Shown here piece by piece: positions 36,340-46,823 of a DNA stretch of 52,876 bases. The notes under the pieces were generated by a model, which made no database searches, was not told the DNA's origin, and worked only from the letters and a program-made list of their open reading frames with translations. Position 1 is the first letter of the stretch. Every line of letters starts with the position of its first letter. A program made the position numbers and the translations under genes. Origin of the DNA: Gammaproteobacteria bacterium (GTDB taxonomy: Bacteria > Pseudomonadota > Gammaproteobacteria > Chromatiales > Chromatiaceae); NCBI GenBank assembly GCA_003696905.1, contig RFHJ01000206.1, forward strand, positions 1 to 52,876, read 5' to 3'.

Positions 36340-37362
36340 ATGGCGGGAAAAGATCGGCAGGGCTTTCTGCCCAATTTCTGTGACGTGCGGTTGTTGTTCG
36401 CTTGGATCGTCACCGCAGAGCTGCTGGCGCTGGTGCTGACGCTGGCGGTTTTCGACGGTGACTTCTGGCAGCGCCTCAGCCAGCGCTCGCTATACGTGCA
36501 GTGGGTGGCCCTCGGGCTGGCTGCCCTGCTCTGCCTCCTGGGCCCCTGGCTCAATCGTCTGGGCCATCGCCTGGCCGGCCTGCTTGCCTGGCTGATGGGA
36601 CTGGTGGTGACGGTCCTGGTCTATCTCTCGTCACAGTGGCTGCTGGACGGCCATCTGGGCATCGTATGGCATGAATTGGGTGCGCAACTCGCGATTGCGG
36701 GTATCGTCCTGGCCGTGGCCCTGCGCTATCTCTTCGAACTGCACCGTCGTCGAGAGCGCGAACTGGCGGAGGCGCAGGCACGCGCGAATGCGCTGCAGGC
36801 GCGCATTCGTCCGCACTTCCTGTTCAACAGCATGAACACCATTGCCAATCTCACGCGCAGTGATCCGGAACTGGCCGAAGAGGTGGTGCAGGACCTGTCC
36901 GACCTGTTTCGCGCCAGCCTGGGACGCAGCGGCGAACGTTCCACTCTCGCCGAGGAGTTGGCCCTGGCACGTGGCTATCTGCACATCGAGGCGCAGCGTC
37001 TCGGTCAGCGGCTGCGCGTCGTGTGGGACCTGCAGGAGGACCTGCCGCATCAGGCCTCGGTGCCCCCCCTGCTGTTGCAGCCACTGCTGGAGAACGCCGT
37101 CTATCATGGGATAGAGCCGTCCCGCGACGGGGGCGAGATCCTGGTGGCCGCCCGCTACCGCAAGGGCGTGCTCAACCTGGCGGTCTCCAATACCCTGCCC
37201 GAAGGTGCGGTCAGCGAGCGCGACGGCAATGGCATGGCGCAGGAGAACATCGCGCAGCGTCTGCGGGCCTGTTTTGGCGATCGCGCCGGGATGACGATCG
37301 GGGAGGTCGAAGGGCATTACCGGGTGAGGATTCATTTTCCGGTGGATGGAGAGATGCGATGA
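36340..37362 (+). CDS. LytS/AlgZ-type sensor histidine kinase
   Basis: This is a 340-residue membrane kinase. ATG 36340 gives MAGKDRQGFLPNF. Four transmembrane helices cover residues ~18-135, without a large periplasmic domain. The His_kinase domain has the AlgZ/LytS phospho-acceptor motif RPHFLFNSMNTIANL (~158-172) and the ATP-binding N box LQPLLENAVYHGI, then NGMAQENIAQRLRACF. These kinases partner LytTR response regulators; the next gene is one and starts within this stop codon (ATGA). In pseudomonads AlgZ/AlgR control alginate and twitching. The target here is unknown. Confidence 0.9.
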   Translation: MAGKDRQGFLPNFCDVRLLFAWIVTAELLALVLTLAVFDGDFWQRLSQRSLYVQWVALGLAALLCLLGPWLNRLGHRLAGLLAWLMGLVVTVLVYLSSQWLLDGHLGIVWHELGAQLAIAGIVLAVALRYLFELHRRRERELAEAQARANALQARIRPHFLFNSMNTIANLTRSDPELAEEVVQDLSDLFRASLGRSGERSTLAEELALARGYLHIEAQRLGQRLRVVWDLQEDLPHQASVPPLLLQPLLENAVYHGIEPSRDGGEILVAARYRKGVLNLAVSNTLPEGAVSERDGNGMAQENIAQRLRACFGDRAGMTIGEVEGHYRVRIHFPVDGEMR

Positions 37363-38081
37363 AGGTCCTGATCGTCGACGACGAGCCACCGGCACGCGCA
37401 CGACTGCGCGCATTGCTGGAAGACCTGGACGAGCCGATCCAGATAGTGGGCGAGGCCGCCGAAGGCGAGCAGGCGGTGGCGTTGGCGAGCGAGCACCAGC
37501 CGGACGTGGTATTGCTCGATATTCGCATGCCGGGCATGGATGGGATGCGGGCCGCGCTGGCGATGCAGGGGCTCAGCCCGGTGCCGGCGGTGGTCTTCGT
37601 CACCGCCTATGACGAGCATGCGTTGGAGGCCTTCGAGGCGAATGCCATCGATTATCTGCTCAAGCCAGTGCGCCGCGAACGGTTGCGCGCGGCCCTGCAT
37701 AAGGCCTCGGTGTTCAGCCGCGCGCAGCACGAGGTGCTGCGGCAGGAGGCGGGTGTCCCTGGCCTGACCGTCACCCAGCGCGGCGGCACGCTGCGCATTC
37801 CGCTGGACGAGATCGTCTGCCTGCGCGCCGACAGCAAGTACGTGGAGGTACATCACCTCGGTGGCATGGCGCTTAGCGATGCCTCCCTGAAGTCCATCGA
37901 GGGCCAGTTTCCCGGACGCTTCCTACGGATCCATCGCAATGCCCTGGTCGATCCGGCGCGCATGCGTGAACTCAGGCGCGAGCCCGACGGACGCAGTGTG
38001 CTCCTGTTGCAAGGGGTCGAAGAGCCGCTGGAGGTGAGCCGCCGGCACCTGCCCCAGGTACGTCAGGCATTGCGTTCCTGA
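37359..38081 (+). CDS. LytTR response regulator, AlgR-like
   Basis: This is a 240-residue response regulator. The receiver domain has VDDEPPAR (acidic pocket), the phosphorylated Asp54 in LLDIRMPG, the Thr of FVTAYDEHA and the Lys of LLKPVRRERL. The C-terminal LytTR DNA-binding domain (~137-235) is marked by DSKYVEVHH and FLRIHRNALVDP. It is translationally coupled to the AlgZ-like kinase. Its stop directly abuts the stop of the convergent CBS gene, with no bases between them. Confidence 0.92.
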   Translation: MKVLIVDDEPPARARLRALLEDLDEPIQIVGEAAEGEQAVALASEHQPDVVLLDIRMPGMDGMRAALAMQGLSPVPAVVFVTAYDEHALEAFEANAIDYLLKPVRRERLRAALHKASVFSRAQHEVLRQEAGVPGLTVTQRGGTLRIPLDEIVCLRADSKYVEVHHLGGMALSDASLKSIEGQFPGRFLRIHRNALVDPARMRELRREPDGRSVLLLQGVEEPLEVSRRHLPQVRQALRS

Positions 38082-38498
38082 TCAGGCGGACTCGAACCGT
38101 GCCAGCATGCCTTCCAGCACCATGTCGGTATAACCCACGATGCCGATCACCTCGTCGTGCTCGATCACCGGTGCCCTCGCCAGGCCGAAGTTCTCGAACA
38201 GACGGGCGCAGTAGCGAATGTCCATCCCCGGGGAGACGCCGACCACCGGCTTGCTCATGATCTCGTACACGTTCACCCGTTCCGGTGCCCGATCCCGCGC
38301 CAGCACCCGCTTGGCGATATCCGAGTAGAGCACGATGCCGAATTCGTCGTCCTTGTGCCGCTTGCGCACGATCAGACATTTGGTATCCGGGTGACGGGCC
38401 TGTTGCAGGGCCTCGGCAACGGTCGCCATGCCGTCCACCAGGTCGAATTCGGTCTTCATGATGTCGCGTACGCGAACCAGCTTACGCTTGCCATTCAT
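38082..38498 (-). CDS. Two-CBS-domain protein of the DUF1538/PII module
   Basis: This is a 138-residue protein made of two CBS domains. Start 38498 (MNGKRKLVRVRDIM) is chosen because its ATG overlaps the PII-like stop (38495-38498) and the usual VRDIMKTEFDLVD opening follows. The long ORF to 39359 is the out-of-frame shadow of the membrane genes. The first CBS ends at YSDIAKRVL; the second runs from YEIMSKPVVGVSPGM to GYTDMVLEGML. CBS pairs bind adenine nucleotides (ATP, AMP, c-di-AMP-like) and gate transporters or enzymes. It is the last gene of the DUF1538-DUF1538-PII module, a likely nucleotide sensor of it. Confidence 0.9.
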   Translation of the reverse strand: MNGKRKLVRVRDIMKTEFDLVDGMATVAEALQQARHPDTKCLIVRKRHKDDEFGIVLYSDIAKRVLARDRAPERVNVYEIMSKPVVGVSPGMDIRYCARLFENFGLARAPVIEHDEVIGIVGYTDMVLEGMLARFESA

Positions 38499-38845
38499 AT
38501 CTCTTCCTCCACGACCTCCTGCAGGCGGGCGACCTGCTGGGTGATGCCCACCGCATCCTCCACGTCCAGCTGGAAGGCGATGCCGGTGCCGGGCTCGGCA
38601 TCGAAGTTTCCCACCTCGGCGATGGTCTCGAGGATGTCGCGGGCCAGATGTTCCTCCACCAGGAAGATGGCGACATCGCGCTGCGACTCCAGATCCAGGC
38701 CGAAGAAGGTCTTGCTGCCCTTCAGCCCCTCGCCGCGCGCACTGGTGATGACCGTCGCGCCGGTGGCGCCGCATTGTTTGGCCGCCTCGACCACCGCATC
38801 GGTCTTGGCGTCGTCTATGAAGGTGACCAGCAGTTTGAAGTGCAT
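38495..38845 (-). CDS. PII-like signalling protein
   Basis: This is a 116-residue protein of the PII superfamily. It opens with MHFKLLVTFIDDAKTD and has the AAKQCGATGATVI strand-helix, a shortened T-loop region (SARGEGLKGSKTFFGLD) without the uridylylated Tyr51 of GlnB, and ends with a GTGIAFQLDVEDAVG strand like the GDGKIFV segment of GlnB. PII-like trimers bind ATP/ADP or other nucleotides at clefts and usually plug membrane channels such as AmtB. Here the neighbours upstream are two DUF1538 membrane proteins, so it probably regulates them. It overlaps the CBS gene by 4 bases. Confidence 0.85.
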   Translation of the reverse strand: MHFKLLVTFIDDAKTDAVVEAAKQCGATGATVITSARGEGLKGSKTFFGLDLESQRDVAIFLVEEHLARDILETIAEVGNFDAEPGTGIAFQLDVEDAVGITQQVARLQEVVEEEI

Positions 38846-38866
38846 GGGCTGCTCCTCGGATGGGTG

Positions 38867-39634
38867 TCAGGGATGGCGATGGGCCGATCGCCAGGCGGCG
38901 ATCTGGGCATAGGCTAATACGGAAATGATGGGAAACAGGCTGGCGAAGGCGATCAGCCCAAAGCCGTCCAGCGCGGGGCTGCGGCCGGGCACGGTGCTCG
39001 CCAGGCCCAGTCCCAGGGCCGTCACCAGGGGTACCGTCACGGTCGAGGTGGTGACCCCGCCCGAGTCGTAGGCCAGGGCGATGATCGCGCGCGGGGCATA
39101 CAGCGTCTGGACGATCACCACGATGTAACCGGCGATGATGTACCAGTGCAGGGGTGTGCCGGTGATGATGCGAAACACCCCCAGAGCGATCCCTACCGCC
39201 ACGCCGACAGCGACAGCGACGCGCAGGCCCCAGACACCGATGGCGCCCCCGGAGACCTCGCTTGCCTTCAGCGCGACGGCCAGCAGCGAAGGCTCGGCGA
39301 TGGTGGTTGAGAAGCCGATGGCCAGGGCGAACAGATAGACCCAGCCGTAGGCGCTCCATTCGACCCGTCCAGTGGCACGAATGTCATGGCCGAACAGGAA
39401 GGACGGATCGGTCAACTGGGCGGCCATGAGCTTGCCGAGCGGGAACAGGGCCATCTCCAGTCCCTCGAGGAAGCATGTCATGCCTACCAGGACGTAAACA
39501 AAACCGGTGAGAGCCTCCCGTGCCCGCGGTATCCGGCGGCGCAGCACCAGGAGCTGGAAGCCGAACAGGATGACCGCGATGGGTACTATATCCCTCAGTG
39601 TCTGCGAGAGGGTATCGATCAGCTGTCCGATCAT
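38867..39634 (-). CDS. DUF1538 membrane protein, second copy
   Basis: This is a 255-residue polytopic membrane protein with about seven helices. Start 39634 (MIGQLIDTLSQ) lies just after the stop codon of the first DUF1538 gene (39636), so the two are coupled; the track's longer start is within that gene. Family landmarks are GFSTTIAEPSLLAVA in the first half and the loop [13 protein letters not shown] plus [11 protein letters not shown] in the second, with both halves showing a TT/AEP or TTST motif, a possible internal repeat. DUF1538 has no established function. Transport of a small molecule or ion is the natural guess. Confidence 0.88.
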   Translation of the reverse strand: MIGQLIDTLSQTLRDIVPIAVILFGFQLLVLRRRIPRAREALTGFVYVLVGMTCFLEGLEMALFPLGKLMAAQLTDPSFLFGHDIRATGRVEWSAYGWVYLFALAIGFSTTIAEPSLLAVALKASEVSGGAIGVWGLRVAVAVGVAVGIALGVFRIITGTPLHWYIIAGYIVVIVQTLYAPRAIIALAYDSGGVTTSTVTVPLVTALGLGLASTVPGRSPALDGFGLIAFASLFPIISVLAYAQIAAWRSAHRHP

Positions 39635-39635
39635 C

Positions 39636-40370
39636 TCAGTGCACCAGCATGCCATAGCCCATGACGAACATCATGGGGGTCAGGGAAGCGAAGGCGATCA
39701 GCCCGAAGCCATCGATCATGGGGTTGCGGCCGCGGATGGACTGGGCCAGGCCGATGCCGAGTGCGGCGACCAGGGGCACCGTGATGGTGGATGTGGTGAC
39801 CCCGCCCGAGTCATAGGCGATACCGACGATCTCGGGTGGCGCGAAGGCGGTCATGATCACCACGCCCAGGTAGCCGCCGATGATCAGGTGCTGGATAGGC
39901 CAGCCGCGTACGATGCGCAATACGCCGATGAGAATGGCGAAACCGACCGAGAAGGCCACGGTGTAGCGCAGGCCAAGGGCATATGCCGTACGATCTTCCG
40001 TGGCTCCTCCGATCAGGCCTGCCTCGGCGGCCACCTTTGCTGCCTCGGCGGCCACTGCGATCAGCGCCGGTTCCGCCACGGTGGTGCCAAAGCCCAGGGC
40101 GAAGGCAAAGGCCAGCAGCCAGTTGAGACTGCCCTTGCGCGCAAAGGCATAGGCCATGCTCTCGCCGATGGGAAACAGCCCGAGTTCCAGTCCACGCACG
40201 AACAGGGTGAGGCCGAGCACCACCAGCAGGGCGCCGAGCAGGATCTCGCCAAGGTTGGGGATCGGTTGCTGCAGCACCGCCAGCTGGAAGAAGCCGATCA
40301 CCCCCACGATGGGGGCGAGGTCGCGCAGACTGCCCAGCATGGCTTTGATGAGGGCCTGGAACGATTCCAC
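39636..40370 (-). CDS. DUF1538 membrane protein, first copy
   Basis: This is a 244-residue polytopic protein, clearly a paralogue of the next gene. It shares [36 protein letters not shown] and [11 protein letters not shown], but has an extra soluble segment around [15 protein letters not shown]. The pair may form a heterodimer with pseudo-twofold symmetry, a common build for inverted-repeat transporters. It is the first gene of the module and divergent from hemB with a 133-base intergenic region. A ribosome-binding site GGAG lies upstream of ATG 40370. Confidence 0.88.
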   Translation of the reverse strand: MESFQALIKAMLGSLRDLAPIVGVIGFFQLAVLQQPIPNLGEILLGALLVVLGLTLFVRGLELGLFPIGESMAYAFARKGSLNWLLAFAFALGFGTTVAEPALIAVAAEAAKVAAEAGLIGGATEDRTAYALGLRYTVAFSVGFAILIGVLRIVRGWPIQHLIIGGYLGVVIMTAFAPPEIVGIAYDSGGVTTSTITVPLVAALGIGLAQSIRGRNPMIDGFGLIAFASLTPMMFVMGYGMLVH

Positions 40371-40488
40371 GATTGCTCCGCAAAAATACTAATCTATCGC
40401 GTGCGGCGGCTCGAGGGGCAGACCTGGATCAATTAAATGGCCAGTGCCTGGTTGTTAGAATGGCATACTCTTGCACCTGACCGACTGA

Positions 40489-42312
<1,824 letters not shown>

Positions 42313-42316
<4 letters not shown>

Positions 42317-42909
42317 AAGGTCCGCTGCGCCGTCACTGGGTCTGGTGCTGGCTCCTCCTTGCCGGCCTCGCCTGGGGCAGTGAGGAAGGCACGCAGCAAC
42401 ACAGCAGAGATCGGGTGACAGGGGCCGAGACCTGGGCTGCAAAGTCGGACGGCGTGTTTTTCTCGCTCACCCAGATCCTGCCCGATCAGCTGCGGGCCTT
42501 CTATGTGAATCGCGGGCTGACGCAGGAACAGATCGAGCCCTATGCGACCTCCTGCGTGTTCATGACGGTGCTGCGCAACGACAGCGCGCCGGGGCCCATC
42601 CGTTTCCGCCGCGCCGACTGGCGGGTGCGGGTCGAGGGCAACGAGCGCCCACTGGTGCCGACGAACAAGTGGTTGGCGACGCTTCGACGCCAGGGGGTGG
42701 GACAATCAGGCCTGATCGCCTTTCGCTGGGCCCAGTTTCCGGCCGAGCAGACCTATCGCCCCGGGGGAGACTGGAACCAGGGCATGCTTTCGGTAGGGCT
42801 GGCGCCTGGCCAATCCTTCGACCTGGTGGCAAGCTGGCGAGTCGAAGGGGCTCCGGTCGGGGGTGATCGGCGAAAACTGGTGCTCAAGGGGGTGCGCTGT
42901 GCGAACTAG
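42313..42909 (+). CDS. Secreted protein, unknown function
   Basis: This is a 198-residue protein starting inside the aroE stop codon. A signal peptide ends near AWGSE (22). The mature domain is mostly beta strands with two cysteines (ATSCVFMTV and the last residues VRCAN). The pattern [34 protein letters not shown] and then [10 protein letters not shown] is well-formed, but I cannot name the family. The following TlpA-like gene begins inside its 3' end. Co-transcription of the two suggests that this protein might be a partner or substrate of the thiol oxidoreductase. Confidence 0.8.
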
Positions 42910-43438
42910 CTATCTTGGATATCCTGGCCTGCTATTGGCCCTCTTTCTGATGGCCCGGGGGGCCGTGGCGCAGGAATTGCCGCCGCTCAGCCATGGCCTA
43001 ACCGCTGTAGACCCACCCATGCCGGCACCGTCCCTCAGTCTGTCGAACCTGGACGAGGAGAAGGTCGACCTGGCGCAGTTCAAGGGCAAGGTGGTGCTCG
43101 TCAACTTCTGGGCCACCTGGTGTCCGCCCTGCCGGCGCGAGATGGGCTCGCTGGAGCGGCTCCACCAGGGGCTCGCGGCCAGTGGGGTGGAGGTCCTGGG
43201 GGTCAACGTGGGTGAGGACAGCGACACCATCTTCTCCTTTCTTGGCACGATAGAGCCCTCGCCGACCTTTCCAATGCTGCTCGACAAGGAGGCCGCGACG
43301 GTTCAACGCTGGGGCGTGCGTGGTTTGCCTACCACCTATGTCATCGACCGTGAGGGAAAGGTTCGTTATCGGGCCGTGGGCGGGCGCGAGTTCGACCATC
43401 CGCAGATCCTCGAGACGATCCGGGCGCTGGCGAAATAG
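42899..43438 (+). CDS. TlpA/ResA-like periplasmic thioredoxin
   Basis: This is a 179-residue thiol-disulfide oxidoreductase. The start is GTG 42899, because AAGGGGG sits 6 bases upstream and the protein then begins with a signal peptide ([16 protein letters not shown], cleaved near VAQ). The active site is WATWCPPCRREM, with the CPPC typical of TlpA/ResA/DsbE-like proteins, which reduce apocytochrome c or CuA cysteines. The cis-proline is in RGLPTTYVID. It overlaps the previous gene by 11 bases. The neighbour hemB supports a cytochrome-biogenesis link. Confidence 0.92.
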   Translation: MRTSYLGYPGLLLALFLMARGAVAQELPPLSHGLTAVDPPMPAPSLSLSNLDEEKVDLAQFKGKVVLVNFWATWCPPCRREMGSLERLHQGLAASGVEVLGVNVGEDSDTIFSFLGTIEPSPTFPMLLDKEAATVQRWGVRGLPTTYVIDREGKVRYRAVGGREFDHPQILETIRALAK

Positions 43439-43447
43439 GACGAGGAT

Positions 43448-45529
43448 ATGGTCCAGGGAGGTCGACCGACTAGATTTTGGGCGGTGCTCACTGCGCTGCT
43501 GCTGGTGGGACTGTTTCTGACACCGATCCGCAACCTGGACCTGTGGTGGCACCTCGACAGCGGCCGCTGGATGCTCGAGCACGGACAGTACCTCGATCGC
43601 GAGGTCCGATCCTTCAGTATGGGGGGTGCGCCCTGGCCCAATTTCTCCTGGCTGTTTCAGGTGGTGGTGGCGCTGGTTCAGCGGGTGGCCGGCGATTGGG
43701 GGCTGTGGGTCTTCAAGGGGATGGTCTGGTGGGCGATCTTCTACCTGCTGTTTCGCGCCACCGGAGAGCGCGGCGCACCGATCTCCTGGCTGCTGCCGGT
43801 GGCCCTGTTCGCCTGGCAGCTCACCCCCATCATGCATCTGCGGCCGCACCTGTTCGAGGGTTTCTTCATTGCCTGTGCATTGCTCTTGCTGCAGCGGCCG
43901 CGCAATCGCGCGACCTTCTGGCTGTCGGCATTGCTGATCCTGCTCTGGGCGAATACCCATGCCTCGGTGGTGGTGGGGGCGACCGCCCTGGGCGTGAACT
44001 GGCTGCTCGGGCCGCGCTTCGACTTCCCGGGCTGGAAGACCCTCGCCCGGCGACTGCCCGGCGCCGTGCTGCTGGGTGCCCTGGTCTTTGTCACGCCCAA
44101 CGGCCTGGGGATACTCGATGTGCTGTTCGGACATGCCCAGGCCGACTACATCGCCGCCTACATCCGCGAGTGGGAGCCCTCGAAACTGCTGCCGCCCTTC
44201 ATGTTCGTCACCCTGGCGGCGGTTCCGCTGGTGCTGCTGTTGCGGCGGCGTCTGCTGACCCCCGGCGAGTTCGTGCTGATCGCGGTCTTTCTGCTGTTGG
44301 CCAGCAGTAACAAACGCTTTCTGTTCGAACTGGGGCTGGTCCTCGTTCGACCCGCCGGGGTACTGATCGGTCAGGGCCTGGAGAAGCTGGGGGCCAGCCA
44401 CCCCCAGGCGGCCGGTCGTCATGGCTGGCGCATCGGCGTGCTGGCGTTGGTTGCGGTGTTGCTGGCCTATGCGCCGCCCTGGTGGTGGATCGAGCACCGT
44501 TGGCAGGACTATCCGGTGCTGAGATCCCAGTATCCGCACGTGAGCCTCGCCGTTCTCCGTCCGCTGTTGGACCGCGAGCGGCCACTGCGGGTCTGGAACA
44601 CCTATGGCTGGGGTGGCTGGCTGGGTTGGGCCGGACAGGGCGGGCTGAAGATCTATATCGATGGACGCACGCCGACCGTGTTCACCGAGGAGCTGATGCT
44701 CCATGCCAGCCTGTCCAAGTATCGCCCACGCATGTTGCGCAGCCTGCTGGATGCCTGGAAGGTCGATGCGGTAGTGCTGCGGCGCACCCCGCGCCCCCCG
44801 CTGTCGCCGCAGGACCCGCAGTGGCGGCTGGTAGCCTATGGCGATGACGAGCTGGCTTACCTGCGGGCCGATCTGGTGAAGGCGCATGGCGTAACGGTCA
44901 TTCCCTATGATCCCTATCTGCCGATCGAGCGGCTCGACCCTGCCCGGCAGGCGGCGGCCGAGCGGGCATTGCGCCAGCTGCTGCGCCGCGATCCCCTCAA
45001 TCCCCTCGGCTGGCGCCACCTCGCGGAGTTGCTCGCATTGCGCGCCGATGCGGCGGCCCCGGCCGTGATCGACCAGATGGGACTGGCCTTGCGCCACTCC
45101 CTGGCGCAGGATCCGGACCAGTCCCTGACCCGGGTGCGGCTGGCGCAATGGCTGCGCAAGACGGGGGCCGGGCAGGAACGGATTGCGGAGGTCCTGCTGC
45201 CCTGGGTCCTGGAGGCTGGCCCCACGCTGCTGGCGGGCCAGGAGGTCTCGATCGCCCTCGAACTGATGGAGATTCGGTACTATGACGAGGCGCTCGCGGT
45301 GCTCAAGCCCAAGGACCCCCGCCGGCAACAGCGCCTCAACGCGGACCCGGAGGTCTGGGCGTTGCGAGCCCGCATCCATGCACGACGCGGTGACCTCGAC
45401 CGGATGCGCCGCGCCAGGGACATGGTGGGTTGGTTGGTGCTGGATGCGCCGGCTCCCGCCCAGCAGCGTTATGCCGACCTGTTGGAGACGTTGAAGCGGG
45501 AGCAGCAGGTTCCCGAATCTACGGATTGA
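43448..45529 (+). CDS. Large polytopic membrane protein, GT-C-like, with TPR-like tail
   Basis: This is a 693-residue protein. The first ~350 residues hold ~10 hydrophobic helices. A first-loop motif NLDLWWHLDSGRWMLEHG and FSMGGAPWPNFSWLF recalls the first extracytoplasmic loop of GT-C glycosyltransferases, where Asp residues bind the lipid-linked sugar. The middle (~360-480) contains a soluble domain (VWNTYGWGGWLGW, IDGRTPTVF). The C-terminal ~200 residues are helical and repeat-like, similar to TPRs. I would call it a putative membrane glycosyltransferase of unknown specificity. It is the last gene of the hemB operon, 9 bases after the thioredoxin. Confidence 0.72.
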   Translation: MVQGGRPTRFWAVLTALLLVGLFLTPIRNLDLWWHLDSGRWMLEHGQYLDREVRSFSMGGAPWPNFSWLFQVVVALVQRVAGDWGLWVFKGMVWWAIFYLLFRATGERGAPISWLLPVALFAWQLTPIMHLRPHLFEGFFIACALLLLQRPRNRATFWLSALLILLWANTHASVVVGATALGVNWLLGPRFDFPGWKTLARRLPGAVLLGALVFVTPNGLGILDVLFGHAQADYIAAYIREWEPSKLLPPFMFVTLAAVPLVLLLRRRLLTPGEFVLIAVFLLLASSNKRFLFELGLVLVRPAGVLIGQGLEKLGASHPQAAGRHGWRIGVLALVAVLLAYAPPWWWIEHRWQDYPVLRSQYPHVSLAVLRPLLDRERPLRVWNTYGWGGWLGWAGQGGLKIYIDGRTPTVFTEELMLHASLSKYRPRMLRSLLDAWKVDAVVLRRTPRPPLSPQDPQWRLVAYGDDELAYLRADLVKAHGVTVIPYDPYLPIERLDPARQAAAERALRQLLRRDPLNPLGWRHLAELLALRADAAAPAVIDQMGLALRHSLAQDPDQSLTRVRLAQWLRKTGAGQERIAEVLLPWVLEAGPTLLAGQEVSIALELMEIRYYDEALAVLKPKDPRRQQRLNADPEVWALRARIHARRGDLDRMRRARDMVGWLVLDAPAPAQQRYADLLETLKREQQVPESTD

Positions 45530-45547
45530 CCGGTTCGGCGGCACCCC

Positions 45548-45892
45548 TCAGTTCATGTAACTGAGCGCTTCCTCCCCCGGATTGGGCAGCCCGGCGACAC
45601 GCCAGGCCTGACGGCAGCCGCCGAACAGACGTTGTACCGCCTGTCGGTCGAGACCGCGGGTGCGGCAGACCTGTGACATCGGAGGCAGGCTGCCGTAGGT
45701 GAGACGGTGCTCGCGCAGATAATAGATGATTGCCCAGTGGTCGGGCCCAAGATACTCGATACCCTCCATCCGGGCCAGCGCACGTGCCAGTCCGCGATTC
45801 CAGCGGTCCGGGTCGATCAGAAAGCCGTCGGCATCGGTTTCGATGCGGGGCAGGTCGCGGGCAACCTGTTCCCCGGTTGAAAGACCAGCCAT
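45548..45892 (-). CDS. DsrC/TusE-family protein lacking the conserved C-terminal cysteines
   Basis: This is a 114-residue protein of the DsrC/TusE/RspA family. Start 45892 is preceded by a GAGGAGGAG ribosome-binding site; the longer ORF start is rejected. FLIDPDRWNRGLARALARMEGI and LGPDHWAIIYYLREH are family hallmarks. DsrC normally ends CRIAGLPKPTGCV-like, with two redox cysteines. Here the end is WRVAGLPNPGEEALSYMN: both positions are lost, although C76 and C93 lie elsewhere. It thus cannot carry the trisulfide/persulfide of DsrC or the TusE cysteine and may be a regulatory RspA-type paralogue. Confidence 0.87.
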   Translation of the reverse strand: MAGLSTGEQVARDLPRIETDADGFLIDPDRWNRGLARALARMEGIEYLGPDHWAIIYYLREHRLTYGSLPPMSQVCRTRGLDRQAVQRLFGGCRQAWRVAGLPNPGEEALSYMN

Positions 45893-46091
45893 TTTCTCCT
45901 CCTCCTCAGTAATAATCACCGTTGATGCAGGTATAAGAGGAATAGTCGATATCGCGGGGAAGTCAAGGCCGGTTCGGTAGCTCGCCAAGGTAACGTCTCT
46001 GGTTCGGCTGGGGCAGGCCTCTGGCTTGGCAAACCGCCGTGGCTATATCCCCGCCACCGAAAATTTCTGAGCCAGGGGACAGCCCTATTTT

Positions 46092-46823
46092 TCAGTAAGT
46101 TGCAAATGTGGACGACGAAGCCCTGGACAGCTGGTGCCGAAAGGCCCGCAACAGCTCGTTGCCCCAGGGCGAGTCTGCCCGCCGTGTCATGGCACGGGTG
46201 CGGTATGCCGGATCAAGGCGAGGGGCGTAGTAGTCCTCGTAGGCGGCGACGATCCGGGCGTCGAATTCGGGGTGGAACTGCACCCCCCAGGTCCGGCTGC
46301 CGAGGCGGAACGCATGGTGCGGGTCTTGTTCGCTGCTACAGAGCGGCACCGCATCGGGCGGCAGGCGCAGTACCGATTGCTGATGACTCGCCTGTACCTG
46401 GGCCACGGCGGGCCACCCGGCGAACAGTGGGTCGCGCCAGGCCTCGGGAGTGAGGCGGGTCAATACGGTTCCCACCTCGATCCCCTTGGAGTTGTCGCCG
46501 ACCATTCCGCCGAGCGCCTGGGCCAGCAGTTGATGGCCGAAACAGATGCCCAGCAGCGGGGTTTCTCGCGCCACCAGTTCGCGGATCCATGCCTCAGTCG
46601 CCTGCATCCAGGGCGCGCGCTCGGTGACCATGGCGCCCGAGCCGGTGATCACGACCCCGGCCACCTGCTCGGGCGAGGGCAGGGGCTCGCCCCGCTGTGG
46701 CTGGCAGCGGGTGGCCACGTCCGGGGTGAGGCCCATCCCGGTGATGGCCCATTCGGCGAAATCTCCGGGGACCGACGACAGGGTCGGCAGCTTCTGTCCC
46801 GGCTGAACGATTACCAGGCTCAA
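46092..46823 (-). CDS. Class I glutamine amidotransferase (GMP synthase-like GATase)
   Basis: This is a 243-residue class I amidotransferase. The start is TTG 46823, overlapping the TGA of the DUF924 gene (TTGA); the ORF track shows it only as part of a longer frame to 47399. The nucleophile Cys is in GICFGHQLLAQ and the His/Glu pair in VQFHPEFD. It resembles the YLR126C/GuaA-like stand-alone GATases, some of which are peptidases or gamma-glutamyl hydrolases. Its C-terminus ends next to a TGTCCCC-type repeat (46060-46095). Confidence 0.88.
   Translation of the reverse strand: MSLVIVQPGQKLPTLSSVPGDFAEWAITGMGLTPDVATRCQPQRGEPLPSPEQVAGVVITGSGAMVTERAPWMQATEAWIRELVARETPLLGICFGHQLLAQALGGMVGDNSKGIEVGTVLTRLTPEAWRDPLFAGWPAVAQVQASHQQSVLRLPPDAVPLCSSEQDPHHAFRLGSRTWGVQFHPEFDARIVAAYEDYYAPRLDPAYRTRAMTRRADSPWGNELLRAFRHQLSRASSSTFATY

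Noticed and set aside
36327-36340. TATACT 8 bases before the AlgZ-like kinase start, suggesting a leaderless mRNA
   Set aside because: No matching -35 at 16-18 bases; could be chance.
38082-39359. Long 425-codon version of the CBS gene
   Set aside because: Its first ~285 codons are out-of-frame readings of the DUF1538 and PII genes; the real start overlaps the PII stop.
42998-45544. 848-codon antisense ORF
   Set aside because: Low-complexity Gln/His/Arg-rich translation opposite the thioredoxin and GT-C-like genes; a shadow.
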